Below are positions 25,101-32,977 of a stretch of DNA of 57,253 nucleotides, in pieces. This stretch comes from Solihabitans fulvus. Its GTDB lineage: Bacteria; Actinomycetota; Actinomycetes; Mycobacteriales; Pseudonocardiaceae. Each line of letters opens with the position of its first letter. The stretch's first letter is position 1. The stretch spans positions 1 to 57,253 of the forward strand of contig NZ_VUOB01000017.1 of NCBI RefSeq assembly GCF_008386585.1, given 5' to 3'. Under the pieces are notes generated by a model, which did no database searches, was not told the origin of the DNA, and saw only the letters and a program-made list of their open reading frames with translations. Both the position numbers and the translations under genes were made by a program.

Positions 25101-25440
25101 CGACCGCCGCCTCGGGCCGCCCGCCGGCCTCGGCTTGCTCGGCGCGGTGCACCCGGCCGGTGAAGGCGGTCAGGTCGAGGTCGTCCTCGGCGACGCGCAG
25201 CAGGTAGCCGCTCGGGGTGCTCTCGATCAGGTCGCCGGTCCCCGACTCGCGCAGGCCGCGCCGCAGTCCGGACACCGCGGCGTGGATCTGGGTCCGCGCG
25301 GTGGCCGGTTCCGCGCCGGCCCACATCGCCTCGATCAGCGCGTTGATCCGCACGCCTCGGGTGGCGTGCAACAACAAATACGCCAGGACCGCGCGACGCT
25401 GCGGCCTGGTCACGGCGATCGGCCGCCCGTCGTGGGACAC
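22174..25440 (-). CDS. AfsR/SARP-type regulator with NB-ARC and TPR domains
   Basis: 1088 residues from GTG 25440. Order: OmpR-like DNA-binding domain (1-75), bacterial transcriptional activation domain (about 80-225), a Pro/Ala linker, NB-ARC ATPase with P-loop GSGGVGKTALAV (about 300-310) and VLVLLDNASDAEQVRPLLP, a winged helix, then TPR repeats (from about 720). This is the full AfsR layout: ATP-dependent activator of secondary metabolism or stress genes. The reading frame continues upstream as RFAILGPLD after an ATC codon at 25470 with a strong GGGGGAGG before it, so the true start may be that ATC. It faces the ThiF-like gene and overlaps the VOC gene by ATGA. Confidence 0.9.
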   Translation of the reverse strand: MSHDGRPIAVTRPQRRAVLAYLLLHATRGVRINALIEAMWAGAEPATARTQIHAAVSGLRRGLRESGTGDLIESTPSGYLLRVAEDDLDLTAFTGRVHRAEQAEAGGRPEAAVALLREAMGLWRGQALADILAPFADAARTHLDEQRVAALEQLAELELSLGRGVDLVPDLLLFSETHPTRERLVALLMLALYRDGRQVDALDLYARTKTLLAAEQGVDPGPRLTERYLAILRAEPALDAPAAAPPVRPAVERPSREPETVPAELPRGVPDFTGRLEHLRALDLLAAQDNQPAAVVAALSGSGGVGKTALAVHWGHRASARFPDGQLFVDLHGHSPSRPLRPVDALARFLRGLGVPQERIPAEAEEASAQFRSLVAGRRVLVLLDNASDAEQVRPLLPATPGSMALVTSRERLIGLTALDGARQVGLDVLDPADAVRLLGGIVGPHRVEAEPEAARDIAELCACLPLALRVFGATIASEPELSLADQRDRLRESDRMALLRIDGDERSGVRASFELSYAVLKPESRRLFRLLGVCPGHDVGVEAAAALADLDATKVRRLLDVLVAARLVDRHPGDRFTSHDLLREYAAELAGEEESPESRGQALARLSDWYLRRCAEAADQLYPNTLRLPAPPARGVVAAFVDAAAARRWLDTELPGMVAVIGHAARHGPGELAWRLADVLHGYFRIRPGTVEWARTVELGMAAATEAGDAAASAAMRLSAGALRVRLDRESDARAQFEQAAVDARRAGWGAAEVAAMLSLGQSYSGAGDLRTAAGYYQRAATLNETVGWSQGAGFILNSLGVIYRDLGDLDRALSCCLDVLRVFRELGRGRQLGVSLANLGMVRHQLGALDLAMADFAAAEAAFDRSGDRLRGAWLLPHVALAELDLGRREQARDRARRGLDLAREIEEPGFESLALHALGSVCLRADRPEEAAGHFGGALDLATRVGFLVARMDAMLGLAAADAARGEEAAALDGLRRLLAMTAESGHLLHEGQARTILAGIHLREDRERAAEEAERALRIHRGTGHRLGAARTLVILGHASAAEPQRAAEAWREARDLFAAAGSPEADDVARLLTVPTNRTERNR

Positions 25441-25491
25441 GTCGAGCGGACCGAGAATCGCGAACCGGATCGGTGGCCTCCCCCCTCAGGC

Positions 25492-25539
25492 ATGCAAATT
25501 GTAGGTCGAGATCAGCCGAGGTTGACCCAGCTGGAGTAA
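25492..25539 (+). CDS. doubtful 15-codon ORF between SARP and ThiF genes
   Basis: ATG...TAA encoding MQIVGRDQPRLTQLE. No ribosome site precedes it and it lies upstream of the presumed ThiF promoter. Listed only because E1-like RiPP enzymes can act on very small peptides; probably chance. Confidence 0.12.
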   Translation: MQIVGRDQPRLTQLE

Positions 25540-25578
25540 CACCAGCACCCGGCCGCGCCGTGCCCTTCGGTGAACGCC

Positions 25579-25607
25579 GCGTAGCTGACGCGTAGCCCGC
25601 GCGTAGC
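25579..25607 (+). promoter_or_regulatory. SARP-type binding site: three heptamers at 11-bp spacing
   Basis: GCGTAGC occurs at 25579, 25590 and 25601, each 11 bp apart (7-bp repeat, 4-bp spacer), i.e. one face of the helix. This is the known arrangement of SARP sites such as those of ActII-ORF4 and AfsR. The array points at the ThiF-like gene; CACGCT at 25618 is a possible -10. Confidence 0.7.
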
Positions 25608-25653
25608 CCGGACCGGTCACGCTTCGACCCGTGCGGCGGTCGGTCGGCCGCCG

Positions 25654-25687
25654 CATGGCCAGGACAGGGCCCATGGCCAGGACAGGG
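25654..25687 (+). repeat. 18-bp tandem duplication before the ThiF-like start
   Basis: CATGGCCAGGACAGGG occurs at 25654-25669 and 25672-25687. Read in the ThiF frame it gives MARTGP-MARTGR, two additional potential starts ahead of the chosen ATG 25700. Confidence 0.7.
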
Positions 25688-25699
25688 AGGACCGGCCGC

Positions 25700-26827
25700 A
25701 TGCTGCGACCGAAGATCAAGCAAGCGCACAACCCGATGCGCCTGAGCCCCACGTTGATCTACCTCGGCGGGGCGCGGCGGGACGGCGGCGCCGAGCTGAC
25801 CGACGACGACGAGGGCACCCTGTGGCGGCTGATCCAGCTGATGGACGGCTCCCGCACCGAGGACGCGGTGGTCGCCGAGCTGACCTGGGAGCGCCCGCAC
25901 CTCGACCCGGATCGCGTCCGGGAGGCGATCGGCGCGCTGATCGAGTCCGGGTTCGTCGAGGACGCCGGCGCGCCGGCGCCCGCCAACCTCAGCGAGGCCG
26001 AGCTCGACAGGTACGCCGGGGCGGCGGACTACTTCTCCTGGGTGGACATCACGCCGAGGGCGTCCCGCTACGACCTCCAGTCGCGGCTGAAGTCCAAGCA
26101 CGTCACCGTCTGCGGCATGGGCGGGGCAGGCTCCGCGGCCGCAGCGGCGCTGGTCGCGGCCGGGGTCGGCGCGCTGCACTGCGTCGACTTCGACCGGATC
26201 GAGCCGTCGAGCCTGACCCGCCAGCTGCTGTTCACCGAGGACGACATCGGCGCGTCCAAGGTCGAGGCCGTCGTGGCGAGGCTGAGCCGGATGAACTCCA
26301 ACGTGCGGGTCACCGGCGAGGAGCTCGAACTCACCTCGTCGGCCGACCTGGAGCGCCTGATGCGGGACACGGACGTCCTCGTGCTGTGCGCCGACCAGCC
26401 GCACGGGGTGATCAACACCTGGGCGAGCGCCGCGTCGCTGGCGACGGGAACGCCGTGGCAGGCCGGCCTGTACGCGGGTCCGACGCTGATGAGCGGCCTG
26501 TTCGTGCCGGGTGTCGACGGCTGCTTCGACTGCCTGCCGACCCAGGCGCGGCACTTCGAGCGGCGGCAAGGCTCCCCGCAGATCGAGACGGCGTATCCGG
26601 GGCAGGGGCACGCGGTGCTCGCGCCGACCGCCAACCTCACCGGGCACGTGGCCGCGCTCCAGGTCGTCAACCACCTGGTCGGGCTGACGCCGACGGCGGT
26701 GGGGCGGATGTTCCACCTGAGCCTCACCGACCTGTCGTTCAGCTACTTCGTCGAACCGAGGCTCGACGCGGACTGCGCGGTGTGCGGGCGTCGCGCGGTG
26801 AACCAGGCGGCGGCCGGGCACGCGTGA
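25700..26827 (+). CDS. ThiF/MoeB/MccB-like E1 adenylyltransferase with N-terminal winged helix
   Basis: 375 residues from ATG 25700 (GGGAGG 9 bp before; in-frame ATGs at 25655 and 25673). Residues 1-90 look like a PqqD-type peptide-recognition winged helix (LTDDDEGTLWRLIQLMDGSRTEDAVVAEL). From about 133 comes the E1 Rossmann fold: VCGMGGAGSAAA, the CVDFDRIEPSSLTRQLLF segment and a zinc site of two CxxC pairs (CFDC and CAVC). E1-like enzymes adenylate the C-terminus of a small protein or peptide; MccB and TOMM proteins share this two-part layout. No precursor peptide is evident. Control by the divergent SARP is likely. Confidence 0.8.
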   Translation: MLRPKIKQAHNPMRLSPTLIYLGGARRDGGAELTDDDEGTLWRLIQLMDGSRTEDAVVAELTWERPHLDPDRVREAIGALIESGFVEDAGAPAPANLSEAELDRYAGAADYFSWVDITPRASRYDLQSRLKSKHVTVCGMGGAGSAAAAALVAAGVGALHCVDFDRIEPSSLTRQLLFTEDDIGASKVEAVVARLSRMNSNVRVTGEELELTSSADLERLMRDTDVLVLCADQPHGVINTWASAASLATGTPWQAGLYAGPTLMSGLFVPGVDGCFDCLPTQARHFERRQGSPQIETAYPGQGHAVLAPTANLTGHVAALQVVNHLVGLTPTAVGRMFHLSLTDLSFSYFVEPRLDADCAVCGRRAVNQAAAGHA

Positions 26828-26863
26828 CGAGCCCGCCGACCTCGATTCAGGAACGTCCGAGAT

Positions 26864-29281
26864 TCACGAGCGCCCGAGCGGCGGTGCGGTCGGGGTGTCC
26901 GCTCGGCTCCCGCCCTCGGCCAGCGCCGCGACCACCGCCTGCCCGAGCGCCAGGCCGCCGTCGTTGGGCGGCACCAGATGATGGGTCAGCACGGTGAGGC
27001 CTCGCTGTTCGAGCCGGTCCCGGCAGGCCCCGGCGAGCAGGACGTTCTGGAACACGCCCCCGGTCAGCCCGACCGACCGGATGCCTGTGTCGCGAGCGAT
27101 CCGACCGACGCAGTCGGCCACCGCGTCGGCGATCGCCAGATGGAAACGGTACGCGGCGACACCGGGATCCTCGCCCGCCCGCAGGCCGGCGACCAACCCG
27201 CGGATCACCGGGCGATGGTCGAGCACGCCGTCGCGCACCGCGAAGCGGAGCGGCTCGACGCCGTCCGGTTCGATGGATTGTGCCTGCTGTGCCCGGATTT
27301 CCAGTTCGATCGCCGCCTGCGCCTCGTAGCCGATCCGTTGGCGCACACCGAGCAGCGCGGCCACGGCGTCGAACAGGCGGCCCATGCTGGTGCACGACAC
27401 CGTGCCGACCCCGGACGCCAGCAGGGACCGCACGCCGGCGAATTCGGCGCGGCCGCACGCGGCGACCGGCGGCAGGTCCTCGGCCAAGGGCACCCCGGCC
27501 GCGTCGAGGTACGCGAGCGCCATGCGGCACGGGTTGCGGACGGCCGCGTCGCCGCCAGGCAGGCTGACGGGCAGCAGGTGACCGGCCCGCCGGTAGCGCG
27601 CGGTGTCGTTGCCCAGCACCAGGATCTCGCCGCCCCAGACGGCGGCGTCGGCACCGAACCCGGTGCCGTCGAAGGCGACGCCGATCACCGGTTCGCCGAT
27701 CCGACCGTGCTCGGCGAGCAGCGACACCACGTGCGCGTGGTGGTGCTGCACGAACCGAAGCGCCGGCTCGCCCGGCTCGCCCGCGTGCCGTTCCGCCCAC
27801 GCCCTGGTCAGGTACGCGGGATGCGCGTCCGCCGCCAGCACCTCGGGCCGGAGCCGGTGCAGCGTGGTCAGCTGGTCGACCGCGCGCTCGAACGCCCTGG
27901 TCGTCTCGGCGTTGCCCATGTCCCCGATGTGCGCGGAGCAGAACGCGTTGCGGCCGTCGACCAGGCAGCAGGTGTTCTTCAGCTCCCCGCCGACCGCGAG
28001 CGTCGGCGGCAGCTCGCGCCCGAGGGCGACCGGCAGCGGCGCGTAGCCCCGTGAGCGGCGGATCGGCAGTTCCGCGCCGTCGACCACGCGCACCACGCTG
28101 TCGTCGCAGGGCACGTGGATCGGGCGGTCGTGGGTGAGGACCGCGTCGGCCAGGCGGGGCAGCCGCGCCGCCGCGTCCAGGTCGTCGAAGCACAGCGGCT
28201 CGTCGCTGAGGTTCGCACTCGTCATGACGAGCAGCTCGGGTGGGACCGCGGTCGAGCCAGGCACCGGCGCGAACAGCAGGTGGTGCACCGGTGTGTAGGG
28301 CAGCAGCACGCCGAGCAGCGGGTTGCCTGGCGCGACCGCCTCGGCGACCGGTGCGCCGAAACGGCGCCGCAGCAACACGATGGGCCGCGCGGGACACGTC
28401 AGCACGTGTTCCTCGGCCGCGTCGATCCTGGCGAGCCCGCGCGCGACGGCGAGGTCGCGCGCGAGCAGCGCGAACGGCTTCTGGTCGCGGGCCTTGCGTT
28501 CGCGCAGCCGCGCGATCGCCGCGTCACTGTCCGCGCGGCAGGCGAGGTGGTAGCCGCCGATGCCCTTGACCGCCACGATCCTGCCGTCCAGCAGCGCGCG
28601 TTGCGCCGCCGCGATCGCCGCGTCCGCGCCGTCGACCCGTGCGCCGCCCTCGGTGAACCACAGCACCGGGCCGCAGTCTGGACAGGCGACGGGTTGCGCG
28701 TGGAAGCGGCGGTCGGCCGGGTCCTCGTACTCGCCGGCGCAGGCGGCACACATCGGGAAGTCCGTCATGGTGGTGGCCGGCCGGTCGTAGGGCAGGTCGC
28801 GGATGATGGTGAAGCGTGGCCCGCAGTCGGTGCAGGTGATGAACGGGTGCCGGTAGCGGCGGTCGGCCGGGTCGGCCAGCTCGGCGAGGCAGTTGCCGCA
28901 GGTCGCCACGTCCGGGGGCACCAGGGTCCGCGCGCCGGATCCACCTGTGCTGGCGACGATCGCGAAGCCCGTCTCGTCCGCGGTCGGCAGGTCCGTGGCG
29001 ACGACCGCCGCGATGGCGGACAGCGGCGGGGCCTCGGCGGTGAGCCTGCGCTCAAACGCGGCCACCGCGTCCCCGCTCCCCTGCACCTCGACGAACACGG
29101 CGAGCGCGTCGTTGCCGACGAAGCCGGTCAGGGCGAGTTCGGTGGCCAGCCGGTGCACGAACGGGCGGAATCCCACGCCCTGCACCACACCGGTGACCGT
29201 GCAGCGCAGTCGGCGGCGCGCATCCCGGTCCGTCGCGCGGAACAGCGAGTGTTCGCCCGGGTCTGCCAACCGTTCACTCAC
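26864..29281 (-). CDS. hypF: carbamoyltransferase HypF
   Basis: 805 residues. Domains in order: acylphosphatase (CTVTGVVQGVGFRPFVHRLA, residues about 26-110), two zinc fingers of CxxC pairs (CGNC...CTDC, CAAC...CPDC, about 125-215), a YrdC-like domain (GRIVAVKGIGGYHLACRA, KPFALLAR) and a Kae1-like domain with metal-binding HHHAHV (from about 400). It turns carbamoyl phosphate and ATP into carbamoyl-AMP and passes the group to the HypE C-terminal Cys, the source of the cyanide ligands. GTG 29281 overlaps the hypB stop as GTGA. Last gene of the operon, convergent with the ThiF-like gene. Confidence 0.95.
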   Translation of the reverse strand: MSERLADPGEHSLFRATDRDARRRLRCTVTGVVQGVGFRPFVHRLATELALTGFVGNDALAVFVEVQGSGDAVAAFERRLTAEAPPLSAIAAVVATDLPTADETGFAIVASTGGSGARTLVPPDVATCGNCLAELADPADRRYRHPFITCTDCGPRFTIIRDLPYDRPATTMTDFPMCAACAGEYEDPADRRFHAQPVACPDCGPVLWFTEGGARVDGADAAIAAAQRALLDGRIVAVKGIGGYHLACRADSDAAIARLRERKARDQKPFALLARDLAVARGLARIDAAEEHVLTCPARPIVLLRRRFGAPVAEAVAPGNPLLGVLLPYTPVHHLLFAPVPGSTAVPPELLVMTSANLSDEPLCFDDLDAAARLPRLADAVLTHDRPIHVPCDDSVVRVVDGAELPIRRSRGYAPLPVALGRELPPTLAVGGELKNTCCLVDGRNAFCSAHIGDMGNAETTRAFERAVDQLTTLHRLRPEVLAADAHPAYLTRAWAERHAGEPGEPALRFVQHHHAHVVSLLAEHGRIGEPVIGVAFDGTGFGADAAVWGGEILVLGNDTARYRRAGHLLPVSLPGGDAAVRNPCRMALAYLDAAGVPLAEDLPPVAACGRAEFAGVRSLLASGVGTVSCTSMGRLFDAVAALLGVRQRIGYEAQAAIELEIRAQQAQSIEPDGVEPLRFAVRDGVLDHRPVIRGLVAGLRAGEDPGVAAYRFHLAIADAVADCVGRIARDTGIRSVGLTGGVFQNVLLAGACRDRLEQRGLTVLTHHLVPPNDGGLALGQAVVAALAEGGSRADTPTAPPLGRS

Positions 29282-30102
29282 ACCAGGCTGCCCGCTCTCG
29301 CGCGCAGCCAGGCGTACCAGTCCTCGGCGCCGTCGCCCCTGGTCGCCGAGAGCTGGAGCAGCTCGGCCTCCTGGTTCACTTGGCCGAGGTACGCGCGAAA
29401 CGCGTCGACGTCGAAGTCGAGGTACGGCAGCAGGTCGATCTTGTTGAGCAGCACCAGGTCCGCGGCGCGGAACATGTGCGGGTACTTCAGCGGTTTGTCC
29501 GCGCCCTCGGTGACCGACATGATCACCACCCGCAGCGCCTCGCCGAGGTCGAACAGCGCCGGGCACACGAGGTTGCCGACGTTCTCGACGAACACGGTCG
29601 AGCTGGCCGGCGGGTCGAGCGCGCGCAGGGCCCTGTCCAGCATGGCCGCGTCCAGGTGGCAGCCGGCGCCGGTGTTGACCTGCACGACCCGGCAGCCGGT
29701 CGCGCGGATCCGCTCGGCGTCGAACACGGTCTCCTGGTCGCCCTCGATCACCGACACGGGCGACTCGCCGCCCAGCGCGCGGATCGTGCGCTCCAGCAGG
29801 GTCGTCTTGCCCGAGCCGGGCGAACTCATCAGGTTCACCGCGAGGATGTCCAGGTCGCCGAGCCAGGTTCGGTTGCGGGCGGCGATGGAGTCGTTGTGCG
29901 CCAGGACGCGCTGCTCCAGCAGCACCGTGCGGTCGGCGTCGGCGCGGTCGCGTCCCGCACCGGGATCGTGCTCGTGGTGCTCTCCGCTCGGGTCGTGCAG
30001 CTGGGCCTCGCCGTGTTCGTGGTTGTGGTTGTGCTCGTGGTCTCGCGACGGGTCGATCACCCGCGCTCCGCCGTCGTCGGAGCACCCACAGGTGGCGCAC
30101 AT
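29278..30102 (-). CDS. hypB: nickel-delivery GTPase HypB
   Basis: 274 residues. The N-terminus has MCATCGC, a likely high-affinity nickel site, followed by a His-rich stretch (about residues 22-50, DHEHNHNHEHGE, GEHHEHD) for nickel storage. The GTPase domain has P-loop SSPGSGKTTLLERT, FVENVGNLVCP and LLNKIDLLPY. It inserts nickel into the hydrogenase large subunit with HypA. ATG 30102 lies inside the end of hypA (46-bp overlap), and its stop overlaps the hypF start, so all are coupled. Confidence 0.95.
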   Translation of the reverse strand: MCATCGCSDDGGARVIDPSRDHEHNHNHEHGEAQLHDPSGEHHEHDPGAGRDRADADRTVLLEQRVLAHNDSIAARNRTWLGDLDILAVNLMSSPGSGKTTLLERTIRALGGESPVSVIEGDQETVFDAERIRATGCRVVQVNTGAGCHLDAAMLDRALRALDPPASSTVFVENVGNLVCPALFDLGEALRVVIMSVTEGADKPLKYPHMFRAADLVLLNKIDLLPYLDFDVDAFRAYLGQVNQEAELLQLSATRGDGAEDWYAWLRARAGSLV

Positions 30103-30437
30103 GCCGAAGTCACCTCCACCGACTTGATCCGCAGGTCCCGCCCGGCCAGCACCAGGACGTCGGCGCTGCCGCAGTCCGGGCACAGCAGGATCGGGTCGGC
30201 CACCTCGAACTCCGTTGCGCAGCAACGACACCGCCCGAGCCCCGGCGGCTCGTCGATGTCCAGCCGCGCGCCGGCCAGCGTGGTCTCCTCGGCGACGATC
30301 TCGAAGCAGAACCGCACCGAGTCGGCCACCACGCCCGACAGCGCGCCGATCTCGATCCGCACGGCGCTGATCCGCCTGTCCCCCATGCGCTCCACGATGG
30401 CGTCGACGATCGACTGAGTGATGGACAGCTCGTGCAT
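30057..30437 (-). CDS. hypA: nickel chaperone HypA
   Basis: 126 residues. It begins with the conserved MHELSIT, whose Met-His-Glu binds nickel, and has the zinc site CRCC...CPDC at about residues 70-90. It passes nickel with HypB to the large subunit. The start is 11 bp after the hypE stop. Confidence 0.95.
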   Translation of the reverse strand: MHELSITQSIVDAIVERMGDRRISAVRIEIGALSGVVADSVRFCFEIVAEETTLAGARLDIDEPPGLGRCRCCATEFEVADPILLCPDCGSADVLVLAGRDLRIKSVEVTSACAPPVGAPTTAERG

Positions 30438-30448
30438 GCCGCCCCGCC

Positions 30449-31567
30449 TCAGCAGATCCTGGGCAGCGGGTCGCCAACGAGCAGGTCGCAGATCCGCGTG
30501 CCGCCGAACACGGTGTTGAGCAACACCAGTCCCGGCGGGTCCTCCTTGATCCGGCCGATCACCGCGGCCTGCTCGCCGAGCGGGTGCCGGCGCAGCGCGG
30601 CGAGCGCGGTGTCGGCCTCGGCGCCGTCCACGATGACCACGATGCGCCCCTCGCAGGCGACGTAGAGCGGGTCGATGCCGAGCAGCTCCGAGGCGCCGCG
30701 CACCTCGGTGCCGACCGGCACGGCGTCCTCGTCCACCACCACGGCGACGTCGGCGGCCCTGGCCACCTCGTTGAGGATCGTGGCAACGCCGCCGCGCGTG
30801 GCGTCCCGCATCGCGCGCACGCCGGAGGTGCTCGCCAGCAGCTCGGCGACCAGCCCATGCACCGGCGCGGTGTCGGAGACCAGGTCCGCCTCGATGTCCA
30901 GCTCTCCCCTGGCGAGCAGCACGGTGACGCCGTGCTCGCCGATGGGGCCGGACACCAGCACCGCGTCGCCGGGCCGCGCGGTCGCGACACCCAGCGTGCC
31001 CGGGTACTCGATCAGCCCGACGCCCGCGGTGTTGATGTAGCAGCCGTCGGCCTTGCCGCGCTGCACCACCTTGGTGTCGCCGGTGACCACGGAGACGCCT
31101 GCGGCCTCGGCCGCCGCGCGCATCGAGTCCACGATCCTGGTCAGGTCCGCGACGGGAAAGCCCTCCTCCAGGATGAACCCGGCGGTCAGGAACCGAGGGG
31201 TAGCGCCGGACACCGCGAGATCGTTGACGGTCCCGTTGATCGCGAGGTCGCCGATGTTCCCGCCGGGGAAGAACAGCGGGGACACCACGAACGAGTCGGT
31301 AGTCAGCGCCAGCCGGGTGCCGTTCATGGTCAGCTCGGCCGCGTCCTCCAACGGTTCGAGCAGCGGGTTGCGGAACGCCTCAAGGAAGATCGCCTCGATC
31401 AGGGTCTGGGTGGCCTTGCCGCCCGACCCGTGCGCGAGGGTGATCCGTTCCTCCTTGACCTTCGCCCTGCGGCGCCGGGCCCGCTCGATCCGGTCGAGCA
31501 CCTGCTGCTCCCGCTCGGACGGCGTGCCCGGCGCCGACCTGGCCGGGACGTCCTGGTGGGTGGTCAT
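30449..31567 (-). CDS. hypE: hydrogenase maturation protein HypE
   Basis: 372 residues. AIRS/PurM-like ATP-binding fold: LAHGSGGKATQTLIEAIF, LTTDSFVVSPLFFPGGNIGDLAINGTVNDLA, SVVTGDTKVVQ, RDATRGGVATILNE. It ends in PRIC, the Cys that accepts the carbamoyl group and is dehydrated to thiocyanate. An unusual extra ~40-residue charged N-terminal extension (SEREQQVLDRIERARRRRAK) precedes the domain. ATG overlaps the hypD stop as ATGA. Confidence 0.95.
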   Translation of the reverse strand: MTTHQDVPARSAPGTPSEREQQVLDRIERARRRRAKVKEERITLAHGSGGKATQTLIEAIFLEAFRNPLLEPLEDAAELTMNGTRLALTTDSFVVSPLFFPGGNIGDLAINGTVNDLAVSGATPRFLTAGFILEEGFPVADLTRIVDSMRAAAEAAGVSVVTGDTKVVQRGKADGCYINTAGVGLIEYPGTLGVATARPGDAVLVSGPIGEHGVTVLLARGELDIEADLVSDTAPVHGLVAELLASTSGVRAMRDATRGGVATILNEVARAADVAVVVDEDAVPVGTEVRGASELLGIDPLYVACEGRIVVIVDGAEADTALAALRRHPLGEQAAVIGRIKEDPPGLVLLNTVFGGTRICDLLVGDPLPRIC

Positions 31568-32691
31568 GTCGTGCTCGCCTCCCTGACTCGGGTGCGGGTG
31601 AACCGGCCGAAGTTGTAGTAGGCCGCGCAGGCGCCCTCCGGCGACACCATGCAGGTGCCGATCGGGGTCTCCGGCGTGCAGGCGGTGCCGAACACCTTGC
31701 ACTCCCACGGTTTGAGCACGCCCTTGAGCACCTCGCCGCACTGGCACGCCTTCGGGTCGGCCACCCGCACGCCCGGCACGTCGTAGGCCAGCTCGGCGTC
31801 GAACCTGGCGTACTTGGCGCGGACCTGCAACGCCGAGTGGGAGATGAACCCGAGGCCGCGCCACTCGAAGTAGGGGCGCAGCTCCATCACCTCGCCGATG
31901 GCGCGCAGTGCGGTGAGGTTGCCCTCCCACGGCACCACCCTGGAGTACTGGTTCTCCACGTCCGAGCGGCCCTCGGACAGTTGCCGCATCAGCAGGTAGA
32001 TCGACTGGAGGATGTCCAGCGGCTCGAAGCCGGCGACCACGATCGGCTTGTGGTACTCCTCGGCGATGAACTCATACGGGCGGCAGCCGATGACCGTGGA
32101 CACGTGCCCCGGCCCGATGAAGCCGTCCAGCCGCAGGTCCGGCGAGTCGAGGATCGCCTTGATCGCGGGGATGATCGTGATGTGGTTGCAGAAGATCGAG
32201 AAGTTCTCGATGCCCTCCTGCGCGGCCCGCAGCATGGTCATGGCGGTGGATGGAGCGGTGGTCTCGAATCCGATCGCCATGAACACGACCTGCTGGTCCG
32301 GGTTCTGGCGGGCGATCTTGAGGGAGTCGAGCGGCGAGTAGACCATCCGGATGTTGGTGCCCTCGGCGTTGGAGTCGAAGAAGTTCCCCGCGCTGCCCGG
32401 CACTCGCATCATGTCACCGAAGGAGGTCATCAGCACCCCGGGCTGACGGGCGATGTGGATCGCGTCGTCGATGCGCCCCATCGGGATCACGCACACCGGG
32501 CACCCGGGCCCGTGCACGAGGCTGACGGCCTCGGGCAGGTAGTCCTCGAGGCCGTGCTTGTAGATGGTGTGGGTGTGACCGCCGCAGACCTCCATGAACT
32601 TGTACTGGCGGCCCGGTTCGCACAGGCCGGCGATCTTGGCGGACAACGCCTTCGCCTTGTCCGCGTCCCGGAACTCGTCGACGAAACGCAT
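31564..32691 (-). CDS. hypD: iron-sulfur scaffold protein HypD
   Basis: 375 residues. CGGHTHTIYKHG, HGPGCPVCVIP and GFETTAPSTA surround the Fe(CN)2CO assembly site, and the C-terminal CQCGEVLKG...CKVFGTACTPE...CMVSPEGACAAYY binds a [4Fe-4S] cluster. HypD transfers cyanide from HypE with HypC as partner. ATG 32691 (AGGAG upstream) gives the standard MRFVDEFRD start; an in-frame TTG at 32700 is less likely. Confidence 0.95.
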   Translation of the reverse strand: MRFVDEFRDADKAKALSAKIAGLCEPGRQYKFMEVCGGHTHTIYKHGLEDYLPEAVSLVHGPGCPVCVIPMGRIDDAIHIARQPGVLMTSFGDMMRVPGSAGNFFDSNAEGTNIRMVYSPLDSLKIARQNPDQQVVFMAIGFETTAPSTAMTMLRAAQEGIENFSIFCNHITIIPAIKAILDSPDLRLDGFIGPGHVSTVIGCRPYEFIAEEYHKPIVVAGFEPLDILQSIYLLMRQLSEGRSDVENQYSRVVPWEGNLTALRAIGEVMELRPYFEWRGLGFISHSALQVRAKYARFDAELAYDVPGVRVADPKACQCGEVLKGVLKPWECKVFGTACTPETPIGTCMVSPEGACAAYYNFGRFTRTRVREASTT

Positions 32692-32703
32692 GCCGCTCAA
32701 CTC

Positions 32704-32976
32704 CTATACGATCTGGGAATCCCGAAGGGCCGTGATCTCGTCGTCGTAGGCCTTGCCGATGCCTTCGAGGAAGTCCATCGCCGCCTTCGCCTCGTCCTCG
32801 TCGATCTTGGACAGCGCGAAGCCGACGTGGATGAGCACCCAGTCACCGGGCCTGAGGTTCTCCTCGGTGAGCAACCCAATGTTGATCGCGCGCTTCACGC
32901 CGCTCACGTCGACCCTTGCCAGGTCGGGTCGATCGGTCAGGATCTCGATCACTTCCCCTGGAATCCCAAGGCACAT
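32704..32976 (-). CDS. hypC: hydrogenase assembly chaperone HypC
   Basis: 90 residues with the conserved start MCLGIPGEV, whose Cys2 holds the Fe(CN)2CO unit, and RPGDWVLIHVGFALSKID. It carries the iron unit from HypD to the large subunit. It starts 1 bp after the endopeptidase stop. A second, divergent HypC-like protein is encoded at 35597-35815. Confidence 0.95.
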   Translation of the reverse strand: MCLGIPGEVIEILTDRPDLARVDVSGVKRAINIGLLTEENLRPGDWVLIHVGFALSKIDEDEAKAAMDFLEGIGKAYDDEITALRDSQIV

Positions 32977-32977
32977 G

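Noticed and set aside
25492..25539. 15-codon ORF as RiPP precursor for the ThiF-like enzyme
   Set aside because: No ribosome site and upstream of the likely promoter; kept only as a low-confidence feature.
26864..30100. HypF with a 270-residue N-terminal extension
   Set aside because: The extension is an out-of-frame reading of hypB; the GTG at 29281 overlapping the hypB stop gives the standard length.
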